From Bacteroidales bacterium (GTDB lineage Bacteria; Bacteroidota; Bacteroidia; Bacteroidales; WCHB1-69), in the NCBI GenBank assembly GCA_016288655.1, contig JAEEKX010000020.1:1-48579 (forward strand): a DNA stretch of 48,579 nt, given 5' to 3'. How positions within the stretch are numbered: position 1 is the stretch's first letter; every line of letters starts with the position of its first letter. Below are positions 24,767-32,797 of this stretch, one piece after another. The notes below the pieces were generated by a model. That model worked only from the letters and a program-made list of their open reading frames with translations, searched no databases and was not told the DNA's origin. Both the position numbers and the translations under genes were made by a program.

Positions 24767-27700
24767 AAGCCCTGCTTGGCGATTTTGGACGTTCCGAGCA
24801 ATTGGTTGCCGCTGCGCACCTGCAGCACGTAGATGCCGTTGGCAAGGCCGTTCAGGTTGACCGTTGTGAAGGCGTCGTTGATCGTGCCGTGCAGCAACGT
24901 CTTTCCGAACATGTCGCACACCACGTACTCGGCGCTCTGCTCCAAATCTGTGTCAAACTGGATGTTCAGGTTGCCGGTGGTGGGGTTCGGGAAGGCGGTG
25001 AAGGTGCACTGGCCATCGGTATAGTCGGTGATGTTGTCGCTCTCGGAGATGGTGATGTTGTCGAGATAGACGTTGTCGAGGGTGTACATGAATAGGTTGC
25101 CAGCGATGCACTTGGCCTCGAAGGTGATGCTGTGCAGGCCGCCGGTATAAGCCGCCAGATTGATGCCCTGGTAGATGAACGGGTCGCTGTTGCCGGTGCT
25201 CGGCATGTAGTCCTCTCCGACCTGCTCGCCGTCGATCAGCACGCGCATCAAGCTGGACTGGTGCAGGTCGATGCCGTCGGGGATGTAGCCACCCAGCATT
25301 TGGTTGTAAACGTCAATGCCGGAGGTCTGCTTGAGGTCGAAATTGACGGCGAACTGGGCGTAGTCGGTGGCGTCGGCGCAGAAGGTGATGCGGGAACTCA
25401 TTTCAGGGTTGACATCCCACCAACTCTGGCCGAAATCGGGGAAACTCAGTTGATCGTAGTATTCCATGACGTTGCCGCCGCTGATCTTCACCAACTTGCC
25501 GCCGTTGTATCCGGTGAGGGTGGAGATGCTGAGGTCGGAGTATTCGCCGGTCTCAGTGAAGTAGTAGGAGTTCATGTTGCCGTCGTCGAAGCCGATCCGG
25601 CCGCCCGGCAGTTCGTTGAGCGGACGTGGGCGCACCACGATGCGGGAGAGTTGGTTGTCGGAGGCGTCGCCGTCGTCCGGATTAAGCCCCAGGATACGCA
25701 CGGTGGTGCGGGCTTCGGCAGTGAAGTCGGCAGGAGTGCCGAAGACATAAATCAACGTGTCGGCAGAGGTGACAGTCTGCGGGAGCACCAACCATTCGAT
25801 GATGGTGTCGCCGTTTCCCAACTTGTAGCCGAGACGGATGGAGTCGCCGGCCATGATGCTGTCGCAAATGTCGAAAGTGACCGAGCAGACGATGGGCGTC
25901 TCGGCGGTGAGGAAGCAGGAGGAGACCGGCGAGACCAGATCGACGATGTGGAGGTCGGAGTTCTGATAGACGCGGTTCTCGAAACGGTAGTTCATCAGAC
26001 TATCTACATAGTTGTCGGAGAAGTCGGGCTTGGCGAAGACATCCAGCCGGTGCTGCCCTATGGCGGAGGCGTCAACGGTGCGGTTGAGGGCGAGTTGGAA
26101 GAATTCGCCGGGTTCGACCTGCTGTTCAAGGACGACGGTGTCGAGGATCTCGGTGGTCTGGTCGAATATCAGGCGCACGTGGATGGCGGTGCCAGCAGCG
26201 AGAGGCTGGTCGCAGGAGTTGTAGGAGAGTTCGAGGACCACGGGCTCGGCGTCGGTCAGGGCGCAGCCGGTGGCGGGCGTCAGCACGTTCTCGACATAGG
26301 TGACGGTGTCGGAGTAGCGGTAGCCCACGCCGACGGCCTGCCAGGTCTCGGCCACGGCGTACACCTCCGGCGAGCACTCGCCGTACAGGTCGGCGGCCAC
26401 CAGCAGCGACAGTTCGTAAGTGTCGTGGTAGTCGGAGGTCTCCATCAGGTTCTCGGTCAGCGTGTAGTAGGCGATGGTGGCTGCCTTGGCGGTGCCGATG
26501 CCGGCGAGGTCATAGGCGTAGCCGTTGTCGTTCACGCCCTGGCCGCCCACGCAGAGCATCTTGAACCAGTAGTTAGCGGGACCGCTGTTGGAGTGCACGC
26601 CGCCGTTGTCGCTGTTGTCGCTCACCCAGTAGGTGCCGTGGTAGGTGTCAGGGTTCTGGTTGGCCTTCGGGTTGGCCATGTCGCGGAACACCTGGCCCAG
26701 CTCGTCGCCGATGGTCCACTTCAGCGTGTCGCTGGCGTAGTAGGCCACCATCTGGCCGAACATGTCGCTGAAGGCCTCGTTCAATGCGCCGGGTTCGTCC
26801 TGATAAACCAGGTTGGCGGTGCGCTCGGTGAGGCCGTGGGTGATCTCATGGCCGCAGACCGAGAGAAAGGTGAACTGGTAGCCGTTCACGCCGTCGCCGT
26901 AGAACATCGCGCCGTTGGTCCAGGCCGCGTTCTCCACATTCTGTCCCAGGTGTACGTAACTCATCAGCCGCATGCCGTTGTTGTCGATGCTGTTGCGGCC
27001 GAATGTGTTGTAATAGTAATCGTATGTGTTTTCGGCGCCGAAGTGGGCAGCATTGGCCACCGAGTCGGTGTCGAAGAAGTTGTCCGTCTCCACCACATCC
27101 ACCGCATAGGCGGGGTTGACCTCGAAGAGCGAGCCGTTGTTCTGAAGGTCTCGGGTGTAGATGCCGTTGCCTTCGCCGCGTGTCGTCTCGCGCAGGACGA
27201 ACTGGTTGGGCGCCAGCGAGTCAACGACGATGGTCCGCGTGCCGTTGTAACGTGTCTTCGCCTGCACCTCCACGTTCACGTTGCGGTGTCTCTGCACCAC
27301 GTTCAGGATCTCGCCCGTCACGGCGTCGATGTAGTAGATGCTGCTGCGCAAGGGCTCTAAAGAGAAAAGATTCACCTCATAGACCAGACGGAACTGGCGC
27401 GCGTCGTTGCTGAAGGTCGCGTCGTAGAACATCAGCTTCGGAGTGGGGTAGTAGGTGGCCTTCTCGTCGTGCATCGTCTCCTTGAGGTCCTGCTCCAGGG
27501 TGGGGTTCTGCCAGGCATAACTGGTGGCCCCGTCGGCGAGGATGGAGAGTTCCACCGCGTCGCTTGCCGCGACCAATGGCGTGAATGGATGGCTGAAGTT
27601 GCTGATGATGACGCCGTTGGCATAGGTTACCTTGCCGTCTTTCTCATGCAACAGCATCGTGGCACCCTGGATGGGCACGCCCATGTACTGCTGGTGGTAG

Positions 27701-27972
27701 CGATAGGTGACCATGCCGTTTCTGGTCTCGCTCTTCTCCGCCAAAACCATGTCTTCGGCGTTGGCCAGTCCGAAATGGTTGTGGAAGGTGGCGAAGAACT
27801 CGGCGGCAGGCACCTGGCTCTGCTCGTTCATCATCAAAATCCTGCCGTTGGATTTCAACGTGGCAATCTTCTGGATGTCAGAAGGATAATGTGTCCCGGC
27901 AGCGCCGTTGCGCTGGGCGAAAGCGTAACTGCACAACAGAAACGCGACGAGAAGGATGGCAAATTTTTTCAT
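24763..27972 (-). CDS. Secreted M4 (thermolysin-like) metalloprotease with T9SS sorting domain
   Basis: A 1069-residue exoprotease. Signal peptide (LLVAFLLCSYAFAQ), FTP-type propeptide region to about 200, then the M4 catalytic domain with zinc motif HEITH (H375, E376, H379) and third ligand E399 in GALNEAFSDM. Two or three CARDB-like beta domains (about 590-830) and a jelly-roll-like region follow. The C-terminal domain begins FTAFPNPTTGNLNIQF and ends GIYVLQVRSGNQLLGTSKIA, the type A sorting signal of the type IX secretion system. It is probably exported and surface-attached or released for peptide scavenging. It leads an operon with engB and the sensor kinase. Confidence 0.94.
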   Translation of the reverse strand: MKKFAILLVAFLLCSYAFAQRNGAAGTHYPSDIQKIATLKSNGRILMMNEQSQVPAAEFFATFHNHFGLANAEDMVLAEKSETRNGMVTYRYHQQYMGVPIQGATMLLHEKDGKVTYANGVIISNFSHPFTPLVAASDAVELSILADGATSYAWQNPTLEQDLKETMHDEKATYYPTPKLMFYDATFSNDARQFRLVYEVNLFSLEPLRSSIYYIDAVTGEILNVVQRHRNVNVEVQAKTRYNGTRTIVVDSLAPNQFVLRETTRGEGNGIYTRDLQNNGSLFEVNPAYAVDVVETDNFFDTDSVANAAHFGAENTYDYYYNTFGRNSIDNNGMRLMSYVHLGQNVENAAWTNGAMFYGDGVNGYQFTFLSVCGHEITHGLTERTANLVYQDEPGALNEAFSDMFGQMVAYYASDTLKWTIGDELGQVFRDMANPKANQNPDTYHGTYWVSDNSDNGGVHSNSGPANYWFKMLCVGGQGVNDNGYAYDLAGIGTAKAATIAYYTLTENLMETSDYHDTYELSLLVAADLYGECSPEVYAVAETWQAVGVGYRYSDTVTYVENVLTPATGCALTDAEPVVLELSYNSCDQPLAAGTAIHVRLIFDQTTEILDTVVLEQQVEPGEFFQLALNRTVDASAIGQHRLDVFAKPDFSDNYVDSLMNYRFENRVYQNSDLHIVDLVSPVSSCFLTAETPIVCSVTFDICDSIMAGDSIRLGYKLGNGDTIIEWLVLPQTVTSADTLIYVFGTPADFTAEARTTVRILGLNPDDGDASDNQLSRIVVRPRPLNELPGGRIGFDDGNMNSYYFTETGEYSDLSISTLTGYNGGKLVKISGGNVMEYYDQLSFPDFGQSWWDVNPEMSSRITFCADATDYAQFAVNFDLKQTSGIDVYNQMLGGYIPDGIDLHQSSLMRVLIDGEQVGEDYMPSTGNSDPFIYQGINLAAYTGGLHSITFEAKCIAGNLFMYTLDNVYLDNITISESDNITDYTDGQCTFTAFPNPTTGNLNIQFDTDLEQSAEYVVCDMFGKTLLHGTINDAFTTVNLNGLANGIYVLQVRSGNQLLGTSKIAKQGL

Positions 27973-27998
27973 AAATATATTTATTGTAAAATTTGCTG

Positions 27999-28006
27999 CA
28001 AAAATA
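27999..28006 (-). promoter_or_regulatory. -7 promoter element of the M4 protease operon
   Basis: Exact TATTTTTG on the minus strand, 26 bases before the ATG at 27972. It is divergent from the miaB promoter 33 bases away. Confidence 0.75.
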
Positions 28007-28039
28007 CAAAAATCATTGATTGCATCCCGCCTTTTTTGC

Positions 28040-28047
28040 TATTTTTG
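28040..28047 (+). promoter_or_regulatory. -7 promoter element of miaB
   Basis: Exact TATTTTTG, 39 bases before the ATG at 28087. Confidence 0.75.
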
Positions 28048-28086
28048 CCAATTCTTTTCAGTGAATGAATCATTAGATAGAAATTG

Positions 28087-29403
28087 ATGAAAAAACTTTT
28101 TATAGAGACTTACGGATGTCAGATGAATGTGGCTGACAGTGAAGTGGTTGCGTCGATTTTGGCCTCGCAGTACGAACTGACGACGCAGGAGGATGACGCC
28201 GACTTGATCCTCATCAACACGTGTGCGGTGCGCGACAATGCGGAGCAGCGTGTGCGCGCCCGCTTGCGCGAGTTGGAGAGTTGGAAGCGCCGTCGTCCCG
28301 CCCTGATGGTCGGCCTGCTGGGCTGCATGGCCGAACGCCTGAAGACGCAGTTGCTGCACGACGCGCCCGCCCTCGACTTCATCGCCGGTCCCGATGCCTA
28401 CCGCACCCTGCCTGAGCTGATCGAAAAGGCCGCCGCCGGCGAGGAGGCATACGATGTGACGCTGTCGAAATCGGAGACATACGACGATATCATGCCGTTG
28501 CGCTATGCCGCCAACGGTGTCTCCGGATTCATCTCAATCATGCGCGGGTGCGACAACTTCTGCGCTTACTGCGTGGTGCCCTTCACCCGCGGTCGCGAGC
28601 GCAGCCGCAACCCGCAGACGATCCTCGCCGAAGCCCGCCAACTGCTCGCCGACGGCTACAAGGAGGTCACCCTGTTGGGCCAGAACGTCAACTCGTACCG
28701 TTACGAGGCCGACGGCCGTGTCACCACCTTCGCCGACCTCATGGAGATGGTCGCTCTGCTCTCGCCGCAACTGCGCGTGCGCTTCGCCACCTCCCATCCC
28801 AAGGACATCTCCGACGAACTTATCCACGTCATCGCCAAGTACCCGAATGTCTGCAAGTTCATCCACCTGCCCGTTCAGGCCGGCAGCACCTCCATGCTCC
28901 AACGCATGCGACGTGTCTATACCCGCGAGCAGTACCTTGAGCGCATCGCCACCATTAAGCGGGTCGTGCCCGAATGCTCTATCGCCACCGACATCATCGC
29001 CGGCTTCAGCGGCGAGACCGAGGAGGAGCACCAGGCCACCCTCTCGCTCATGCGCGAGGTGGGCTACGCCGCCGCCTATATGTTCAAATACTCCGTGCGC
29101 GACAACACATACGCCGCCACCCATTACCAAGATGATATTCCGGAAGAGTTGAAAATCAAGCGATTGGAAGAGATTATCGCATTGCAGCAACAACTTTCAC
29201 TCGAAAGCAACCAGCAGGATGTCGGCAAGGTCTTCGAGGTTTTGGTCGAAGGCACATCCAAACGTTCCGCCGACCAACTCTTCGGCAGAACCTCCCAGAA
29301 CAAAGTAGCCGTCTTTCCGAAAAAAGATGCAAAGAAAGGAGATTACGTCCAGGTGAGGATTCTCTCCTGCACGGCCGCCACGCTCATGGGAGAAATCGTG
29401 TAG
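28087..29403 (+). CDS. miaB: tRNA-2-methylthio-N6-dimethylallyladenosine synthase MiaB
   Basis: A 438-residue radical SAM methylthiotransferase that turns i6A37 into ms2i6A37 in tRNA. The N-terminal UPF0004 domain has the auxiliary-cluster cysteines (C11 in ETYGCQMN, then INTCAVRDNA and LLGCMAERL). The radical SAM motif is C155-X3-C159-X2-C162 in RGCDNFCAYC. A C-terminal TRAM domain closes the protein. The ATG at 28087 is preferred over a TTG one codon earlier. It is monocistronic and converges on birA. Confidence 0.95.
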   Translation: MKKLFIETYGCQMNVADSEVVASILASQYELTTQEDDADLILINTCAVRDNAEQRVRARLRELESWKRRRPALMVGLLGCMAERLKTQLLHDAPALDFIAGPDAYRTLPELIEKAAAGEEAYDVTLSKSETYDDIMPLRYAANGVSGFISIMRGCDNFCAYCVVPFTRGRERSRNPQTILAEARQLLADGYKEVTLLGQNVNSYRYEADGRVTTFADLMEMVALLSPQLRVRFATSHPKDISDELIHVIAKYPNVCKFIHLPVQAGSTSMLQRMRRVYTREQYLERIATIKRVVPECSIATDIIAGFSGETEEEHQATLSLMREVGYAAAYMFKYSVRDNTYAATHYQDDIPEELKIKRLEEIIALQQQLSLESNQQDVGKVFEVLVEGTSKRSADQLFGRTSQNKVAVFPKKDAKKGDYVQVRILSCTAATLMGEIV

Positions 29404-29424
29404 TGGTCTCTAAAAATGACTGCG

Positions 29425-30225
29425 TTATAATCCGCTGTTGATCAAGTATTTCACCTCTTTCATCCCGCAGCACCACTGTTCGATTTCCTCGTGCCCTTGC
29501 AGCCGCAATCGTCCGTAGGCATCGACGCCCGTGATACGTGCTTCCCGTCGTTTTCCGTGGATCTCATACTCGGCCCACTCTTCCATGCGATAGAGGTGGG
29601 CAAGATACTCGTCGTCCAACGCCGCCCACTCTTCGGGTTGCAACTGCGCCGCTCGTGCCTGACAACATGCCACCAACTCTTTCGCCATCGACATCGCATC
29701 ATATTGTTCTCCAGTGATTTGCGTCAATGAAATGGGATTGGGAAGATCCTCGGGAAAGTCGGTCTCGTTGAGGTTGAGTCCGATGCCGGCGATGGTGTAG
29801 CGGATGCGTTCCCCGATGACGGCGTGCTCGATGAGGATGCCCGCCACCTTGCGGTCGCCGACGTAGATGTCGTTGGGCCACTTCACCTGCGCCTCCACCC
29901 CGTGGGCGGACAGCAGGTCGCGGACGGAGAGGGCGAAATATTCGTTAAAAACAAACTGCCGTGAGGCGGGTAGGGGAGGGTAGAAGCAGATGGATGCCAG
30001 CAGGTTCTGTCCTGCTTCGCTGTGCCATTGGTTGCTCCCCTGTCCTCGTCCATTCTCTTGATAATCTGTTATAACAATATGATATTCAGGTATTTTTAAA
30101 TTTGATTCTTCAGAAAGACATAACATGGTCTCCAAGTCGCGGTTGGTGGAGCCGGCGACTTCCGTGTAGGTGACATTGCCATTTTCTTGCATTTCCGAAA
30201 ACGTTTGTGATTGATTTTCAGCCAT
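29425..30225 (-). CDS. birA: Biotin--[acetyl-CoA-carboxylase] ligase, no HTH
   Basis: A 266-residue ligase that attaches biotin to carboxylase carrier domains. Motifs: STNRDLETML, the biotin/ATP loop NGRGQGSNQWHSEAGQNLL (a variant of GRGRxGRxW), VKWPNDIYVGDRKVAGILIE and IAGIGLNLNETDFP. There is no N-terminal helix-turn-helix, so it is a class I enzyme without repressor function. Convergent with miaB, 21 bases apart. The ATG at 30225 lies 23 bases after an exact -7 element. Confidence 0.92.
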   Translation of the reverse strand: MAENQSQTFSEMQENGNVTYTEVAGSTNRDLETMLCLSEESNLKIPEYHIVITDYQENGRGQGSNQWHSEAGQNLLASICFYPPLPASRQFVFNEYFALSVRDLLSAHGVEAQVKWPNDIYVGDRKVAGILIEHAVIGERIRYTIAGIGLNLNETDFPEDLPNPISLTQITGEQYDAMSMAKELVACCQARAAQLQPEEWAALDDEYLAHLYRMEEWAEYEIHGKRREARITGVDAYGRLRLQGHEEIEQWCCGMKEVKYLINSGL

Positions 30226-30247
30226 CTTTTCACATTTTTTATGACGG

Positions 30248-30255
30248 CAAAGTTA
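30248..30255 (-). promoter_or_regulatory. -7 promoter element of birA
   Basis: Exact TAACTTTG on the minus strand, 22 bases before the birA ATG at 30225. Confidence 0.7.
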
Positions 30256-30299
30256 CAAGAATAATCCTTGTCGGACAACATCAGTCGAAATAATATGGG

Positions 30300-30323
30300 C
30301 CGACAGCAAAAAATCGCTGTCGG
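30300..30323. other. Small hairpin between birA and the secreted-unknown/murF operon
   Basis: CCGACAGC and GCTGTCGG form a perfect 8-base stem with an A-rich 8-base loop, 40 bases before the ATG at 30363. It could be a leader structure; no T-run follows. Confidence 0.45.
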
Positions 30324-30362
30324 GATATAAGATTTTGCCATTCCGAACGTTTATTAATTACT

Positions 30363-31037
30363 ATGAAAAAGGTGAAATCAATCATTCGTGTGATGGCGGC
30401 GGCCGTGCTGATGTCGTTGTCGGTGCCGTTTGTGTGCGCCCAAAGTCTGAGTGAAATCCTGATGCACTTCTCCGAGGAGGAGATGGAGGTGCCGATGAGT
30501 GTGCGTCAGAAGATGGTGGACAACGGCGGCAACACGCTGCCCAACTACGACAATTACAAGCTGTTGGTGTACGACAAGCGCGCTCGTTTCTTGCAGTTGC
30601 GCACCCCGTTCGATGTCATTTACGAGATCGCCACGTGGCGGGTGCCCGGACATGACGGCTGGGTTGTGGGACTTTGCGAGACCCATTGCGGTGCCATCTG
30701 CTACTCCAAGCTCAACTTCTACGACAGCGGCGACGACTGGAAACAACTGCCCACCTCGGACTTTATTCCCGAGATCAGTTTTGATGATATTTTCAATGCC
30801 AAACGGCTGCAACGCAACTACTTGACTACGGATGCGGTGGTCAAGGATTTGGAACTGCACGTGCAGTACATGCTGCCGCAGGTCGGGCACAACATCATGG
30901 TCATCTTCACCTGCCTTGACGAACTCGACAAAAAGGAGTATCAACGCATTTTCAAGTATCTGGACGGCACGATGTTGGATTTGGAGTGGAAGAAGGGGGC
31001 TTTCATCAAAAGCACGCCCTATTTCCCTGCCAGTTAG
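30363..31037 (+). CDS. Secreted protein of unknown function
   Basis: A 224-residue protein with a clear signal peptide (VMAAAVLMSLSVPFVCAQS, ending near 26). The mature part is mixed alpha/beta with one cysteine pair region (GLCETHCGAICYS near 103-115) that could form disulfides. The opening SLSEILMHFSEEEMEVPMSV resembles DUF3256-type Bacteroidales periplasmic proteins, but I am not sure of the family. It lies 3 bases before murF and is probably co-transcribed, which hints at an envelope role. Confidence 0.75.
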   Translation: MKKVKSIIRVMAAAVLMSLSVPFVCAQSLSEILMHFSEEEMEVPMSVRQKMVDNGGNTLPNYDNYKLLVYDKRARFLQLRTPFDVIYEIATWRVPGHDGWVVGLCETHCGAICYSKLNFYDSGDDWKQLPTSDFIPEISFDDIFNAKRLQRNYLTTDAVVKDLELHVQYMLPQVGHNIMVIFTCLDELDKKEYQRIFKYLDGTMLDLEWKKGAFIKSTPYFPAS

Positions 31038-31040
31038 TTA

Positions 31041-32342
31041 ATGATGAAAAAAAGAGACAAGATGATAGAAGAGATTTACCGAACCTATTTGGAACACCCG
31101 ATGGTGCAGACCGACACGCGGGCCATCACGCCCGGGTGTCTTTTTTTCTGTTTGAAGGGCGAGAATTTCGACGGCAACGACTTTGCTTTGCAGGCGTTGA
31201 CGGCCGGGGCGGCGGCGGTGGTCACCAATCGTGCCGACCTGCGTGGGCGCGACGGATTTTTCGTGGTCGAAGACACGTTGGAGACCTTGCAGGCGCTGGC
31301 GAACCATCACCGTCGGCAATTTCGCATTCCTTTCATCGGCATCACCGGGACGAATGGCAAGACCACTACGAAAGAGTTGATAACCACGGTGTTGCGCATG
31401 AAATACCGCGTGGCTTGCACCCAGGGCAACTTCAACAACCACATCGGGGTGCCGCTCACCCTGTTGTCGATCGCACCCGAAACCGAGGTCGCGGTGGTGG
31501 AGATGGGCGCCAACCATCCGGGCGAGATCGCGGGGCTGTGCGAGATTTCGGAGCCGGACTACGGCGTCATCACCAACATCGGGGTGGCGCACATCGAGGG
31601 CTTCGGTTCGCGCGAGAACATCGTGGAGACCAAACGCGCACTGTATGAGTCTGTTATGAAGCGCGGGGGCACGATCTTTGTCAATGGCGATGACGCCACG
31701 TTGGTGGAGTGCGCCGGCGGTTACGGCAAGCAGGTGCGCTACGGCGCGGGCGAGGACAGTGTCTGCTGCGGCCGCATCGCCGACATGGATCCCTACCTCA
31801 CCGTCACTGTTGACAATGTCACTTTCCGTACCCACCTCGCCGGGGCCTACAACCTTGCCAACATTCTCAGTGCCATTGCGGTAGGCCGGCATTTCGGGAT
31901 TGACCTGAAGCAGGCCGCCGCCGCCATCGAGGGGTATGTGCCCGCCAACCACCGTTCGCAGATCGAGCGCGTCGGCGACAACACCCTCATTGCCGACTAC
32001 TACAACGCCAACCCCACCAGCATGGCGGCGGCCATCGACAACCTCAGCCGGTTGTCGCAGTCCCGCAAGTGCGCCGTCCTCGGCGACATGCTCGAACTGG
32101 GTGAGGTGAGCGCGACAGAGCATCGCCACATCGTCGAACTCTGCAGCCAGCACGATATCGAGGCCTACTTCGTCGGCAGTTGCTTCCAGCAAGCCGTCCC
32201 CTCCGGCAGTCACGCTTTCGCCAATGTGGTGGAACTCAACGACTTCTTGGAAAAACATCCCATCCATAACGCCATTATCCTCATCAAGGGATCGCGTGGC
32301 ATGCACTTGGAGAAGTGCGCGCTCGTTCCGGCCAACGCTTAA
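31041..32342 (+). CDS. murF: UDP-MurNAc-tripeptide--D-alanyl-D-alanine ligase MurF
   Basis: A 433-residue Mur ligase that adds D-Ala-D-Ala to the peptidoglycan precursor in the cytoplasm. N-terminal substrate domain DTRAITPGCLFFCLKGENFDGN, ATP-binding GTNGKTT at 103-109, VVEMGANHPGEIAGLCEI, and the C-terminal Mur ligase domain with DYYNANPTSMAAAIDNL and GDMLELGE. Isolated from the usual mur/dcw cluster, as is common for Bacteroidota murF. The ATG at 31041 follows the previous stop by 3 bases. Confidence 0.95.
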   Translation: MMKKRDKMIEEIYRTYLEHPMVQTDTRAITPGCLFFCLKGENFDGNDFALQALTAGAAAVVTNRADLRGRDGFFVVEDTLETLQALANHHRRQFRIPFIGITGTNGKTTTKELITTVLRMKYRVACTQGNFNNHIGVPLTLLSIAPETEVAVVEMGANHPGEIAGLCEISEPDYGVITNIGVAHIEGFGSRENIVETKRALYESVMKRGGTIFVNGDDATLVECAGGYGKQVRYGAGEDSVCCGRIADMDPYLTVTVDNVTFRTHLAGAYNLANILSAIAVGRHFGIDLKQAAAAIEGYVPANHRSQIERVGDNTLIADYYNANPTSMAAAIDNLSRLSQSRKCAVLGDMLELGEVSATEHRHIVELCSQHDIEAYFVGSCFQQAVPSGSHAFANVVELNDFLEKHPIHNAIILIKGSRGMHLEKCALVPANA

Positions 32343-32353
32343 ATTACACCTCT

Positions 32354-32692
32354 ATGAAAAAAACGATTGTCCTGATGGTGATTGCCTTTTTCGCCCTTTG
32401 CGGGGCGCGGGCGCAGACTGTTTACAGTTGCAATTACAAGTATGATGCGGATGTAAAGGTCTATGTCACTGATTACAAATATGATGCGGACCTGGTCGTC
32501 TATAAGTGCTCGTACAAGTACGATGCGCAGGACAATCGCGGGTGGTGGTATTTCGTCGATTATAAATATGACGCCAAAAAGAAGATATATTTCACTGATT
32601 ACAAGTACGATGCCGACATCGTGATCTACTTCACGGATTACAAGTACGATGCGGGTTGGCTGAAGAAGGAGAAAATGCACTTGATGTACTGA
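32354..32692 (+). CDS. Secreted YKYDA-repeat protein (DUF6150-like)
   Basis: A 112-residue protein: a signal peptide (IVLMVIAFFALCGARAQ) followed by six copies of a 13-17-residue beta-rich repeat with the core YKYDA. Examples are NYKYDADVKVY, DYKYDADLVVY, SYKYDAQDNRGWWY, DYKYDAKKKIY, DYKYDADIVIY and DYKYDAGW. This is the YKxxAD-type repeat I know as DUF6150 (I believe renamed Septknot in Pfam). The function is unknown. The family's commoner motif reads YKSxAD; here Tyr-Asp is fixed in every repeat. It starts 11 bases after murF and shares its operon. The start at 32354 begins the signal peptide. Confidence 0.8.
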   Translation: MKKTIVLMVIAFFALCGARAQTVYSCNYKYDADVKVYVTDYKYDADLVVYKCSYKYDAQDNRGWWYFVDYKYDAKKKIYFTDYKYDADIVIYFTDYKYDAGWLKKEKMHLMY

Positions 32693-32757
32693 TTTTTATC
32701 AATTTTTTTTGTTGATAACTTGTTGATAAAGAGCGGGGAGCATAGCATCTCTTTCAT

Positions 32758-32765
32758 TACCTTTG
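32758..32765 (+). promoter_or_regulatory. -7 promoter element of the TPR/barrel operon
   Basis: Exact TACCTTTG, 32 bases before the ATG at 32798. A TTGTTGATAA sequence is repeated just upstream (from about 32709 and 32720). Confidence 0.75.
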
Positions 32766-32797
32766 TATCTTGGTAAATAAAATGAATATATCTGATT

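Noticed and set aside
25132-27360. 742-codon open frame antisense to the M4 protease
   Set aside because: Val/Gly/His-rich shadow of a gene with a clear zinc site and sorting domain.
32410-32660. Regular short DNA repeats resembling a CRISPR array
   Set aside because: The repeats are codons of the YKYDA protein repeats, in frame, with no unique spacers of constant size.
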